Shown piece after piece: positions 61,701-64,000 of a stretch of DNA of 64,000 bases. Each line of letters starts with the position of its first letter. Within the stretch, counting starts at the first letter, position 1. The DNA is from Zygnema cylindricum (lineage: Eukaryota; Streptophyta; Zygnematophyceae; Zygnematales; Zygnemataceae), in contig JBBHKE010001414.1 in NCBI GenBank assembly GCA_037447655.1, forward strand, positions 1 through 64,000. Direction: 5' to 3'. Below the pieces are notes generated by a model that was given only the letters and a program-made list of their open reading frames with translations, did not search any database and was not told the DNA's origin. The translations under genes and the position numbers were made by a program.

Positions 61701-62869
61701 ACTGTTCTTCTTTCTTTCTTTTTTATTTTTTTAAAACGAGGGTGTCTCATAGGCGACGGAGTCGTTTGAAAAAAAATTGTAATGTCATTAGCGTGTAGGT
61801 TTGGAGGTAAAAGTTATTTGGTTCCGTGTTTGTTTTAGAAAAAATGTATGTCGAAGGTTTTTCTTTTCAGACAGTAAAAGGTTATTTACCAAGGCTATTT
61901 GCCGTGGCCAATCTATAGTCTATTTGTAGAGTCGAACCAGAATAAAGGCGTCGATTCTGATATGTAACAAAGAATGGAGTATTGTATGCGGCTAGCTTTG
62001 ATATATGGAGAGCTTTGTTATGGGAAGCTTTAAGGAAGGTGGTTGAGTTGTATTTACCATTCAGATAAAAGTAATGGGAATTGTATACTAAATCAGTCAG
62101 TAAAGTAATTCTATGTTAGTTTTAGGGGATTGTTGGATTTCACTATTTTTGAAAGAAATAAAAACGAGGCACACAATAGAGGAAGTTGCCAATCAGTGAT
62201 GTGGAAAGCGACTTTTTGGTTCCCTGAAAGCCAAAGTGGTGGAAATGGTATTTTTTTGGTTGAGGAAAGTGTTTCTTGGCCCAAAATTGGATGTGTATCA
62301 GTCCTGAGGACATTTTTTTTGTTTTAGTTACAGGAACCAGTCTTGTATGCGGATAAGCTTGTAAAGAACTTAAAGTCAAAAATAAAATGGACGGGGACAA
62401 CCAACCAAATCTACCAAAAAGAAATTGGACAAGGATTTATTGGATTTTTATTTAGATACTGATATTAAAATAAACGTGGTAAAGCTGGAGATTACTATTG
62501 ACAGTCTCGGTAATGAAAGTAGAATCAGATGTGTACTTTTGTATGTGGCCTGACAGTGGGTCTTTGGGTTGCATGTGAATTGCAAAACAGTGCGCCCTAT
62601 TATAGACTTCACAGACTTATTTATAGACTTTATTAAGAGAGCGCGAAGGTTAACCATCCGAATACATGGGAACAGAAAATGAAAAGTGAAACAGGAAATT
62701 GAAAAACCAAACATGGGTGGAAGTAATCAAACGTGGAAAGATAGTGAAAGAAACTAGCACATAAACAAGGACAAGCCAACAAAAGACGGTGAAACAAACA
62801 ACAAGCACAAAAATGACAACTATATAGTGTACCTAAAGTCAAAAGTACCCAAACAAAACTAAATGTAGC
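61701..62869. other. 3' flank of the receptor kinase gene
   Basis: No exon or repeat could be supported. The 3' untranslated region should lie in the first few hundred bases; the rest is spacer up to the reverse-transcriptase remnant. Confidence 0.5.
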
Positions 62870-64000
62870 TGAAGATCTGGTTAAGCAAATTCCATCCAGG
62901 CTCAACTGAGCATGCTGAAGGAGATTCATGACATGTTGATGATCCATAACAGCAAAAGCAGATTGAAGGAGAACAGAAGCTTGCACTCGCTGTAAATCTA
63001 CAGAAGCGTTGGTGATAAAAAAAAGGGTAGAAGCAAGAGGGACCTTCCTTTCTCTCCCTCCCTCCAACCACAAGTAGGAAGGAATTCGTCCAAAGTAACT
63101 CCGAAAGAACCAAAAATTGCATCTCCCACAGGAATACAGTCATCCATAGTATTTAGGTGGATATTCATGCGACGCCTTCGTCGCAGGATCACATGCGACC
63201 ACTTCAGATGTCCAGCTGTCTAAATGACGACTGAAACCGAGACAAGGTTCGCCAAAAATGCGACAAAACCATTGAGCAAAACATTATTTATCCTCATCGA
63301 AGGAATTATATGTGAGTACTGAGTTACATCTCACTATAGGCACAATAGGATCGTGTGCTTGAATCAACTCTCCCCCATGGGGCAAGGAAGCAAATGGATG
63401 CGCCTTGAAAAGCTCAGATTGAATGGTGGTAACAACCTTGTCAAAAATTAATTCTTGGACACAAAGGAATGGGACAGGTCACCTTCAAAGTAGATTGTTG
63501 GAAGGAAAAGACATTCTCCAAAACACGAGTAATTGATGGTAGCAAAAATAGGCAAAAGTGGCAAAAGTGGCACGCATAAATGTAAACAATAAGGCACTTA
63601 GCACGCCTGTAAGATCGAGACAGGATCGGACTCGCGATCAAAGGGGAACGAGATGAGACAAAAGAAGGGATGGGAGGGGAAGTGCGGGTGAGGTAGGAGG
63701 GACGGAGTGTGAAAACCACATGAGGGTCAGGGAAGGTTGGGGAGGTCATCAACATGGGAAAAATTGGTTTAAAAAGAGAAAAAAAAAAGAGTGTCACAAA
63801 GGTACTAAAGCCATGGGGGGCACCTTAACACACAAATGTCGTCGGATGGAGTGAGGGTCTAATAACAAAGAAGGAGAGTGAAAGGAGGAGGGATACAAGA
63901 AGGTGAGCAAGCAACACACTTAGACGATTGAACAGTACGATTTAGTTTTGTGAGACGATCTCTGGAAAAGTTATAGACTGGGAAAACCTCGTCCCATAGG
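62870..64000 (-). mobile_element. Decayed non-LTR retrotransposon, copy 2, cut by the window end
   Basis: On the minus strand, about 63760-63640 reads RPSYLTRTSPPIPSFVSS, the same block as LTRTSPPTAALVSS in the copy at 300-1550. Further along, at about 63260-62880, several frames give FGEPCLGFSRHLDSWTSE, DDCIPVGDAIFGSFGVTLDE, PLASTLFFITNASVDLQRVQ and SVLLQSAFAVMDHQHV, which fit together as one broken C-terminal region of the same element. Stops and frameshifts throughout show it is inactive. The catalytic part would lie beyond 64000. Confidence 0.65.

Overview
The window is a piece of a nuclear genome from a streptophyte, either a land plant or a close green-algal relative. The evidence is five intron-rich genes with plant-type products and GT-AG introns of about 0.2-2.3 kb, set in AT-rich DNA with many degraded transposons. 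I could not fix the lineage. Gene models were built by hand: I joined exons at GT/AG sites, kept reading phase across every junction and compared the result with what I know of each family. No alignment or database was available.

Layout. Bases 1-16300 are mostly repeats. They hold a decayed non-LTR reverse transcriptase (about 300-1550), a nested transposon complex (2914-6068), several TA-flanked inverted-repeat elements, two hAT-like elements with 8-bp target duplications, polypurine tracts and dispersed duplications. The only likely gene here is a GC-rich, intronless secreted Pro/Val/Gln-rich protein on the minus strand (8560-9126).

Gene-dense part. (1) GH31 alpha-glucosidase, + strand, 17335-20983, 4 exons, 913 aa, complete. 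(2) Ferric-chelate reductase (FRO), - strand, 24373-29877, 7 exons found, first exon not found. (3) TAP-like half-size ABC transporter, + strand, 30363-38175, 7 exons found, 5' part not found. (4) Small probable plastid protein, - strand, 40569-42172, 3 exons, 202 aa. (5) Chaperonin CCT subunit delta, + strand, 42685-51811, 11 exons, 524 aa. (6) ALE2-like receptor kinase, + strand, 53374-61700, 10 exons, 688 aa. The right end (about 62870-64000) is a second decayed copy of the reverse transcriptase, on the minus strand and running off the window.

These genes do not form a pathway. The encoded functions are cell-wall or vacuolar sugar hydrolysis, membrane metal reduction, ABC export, a plastid protein, cytosolic protein folding and epidermal-type receptor signalling. 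CCT4 and the small plastid gene are divergent, with about 0.5 kb between start codons. FRO and the ABC gene are also head to head, and both lack their 5' exons at the same 485-bp spacer.

The most unusual pattern is that tandem repeats have grown out of exon-intron boundaries. Seven splice-donor-like copies follow a FRO exon, several acceptor-like copies precede an ABC exon, and the start of an ALE2 exon is duplicated upstream. The nested transposons can be put in order of insertion from their target duplications, and four of the TA-flanked elements share an internal hairpin whose arms change together.
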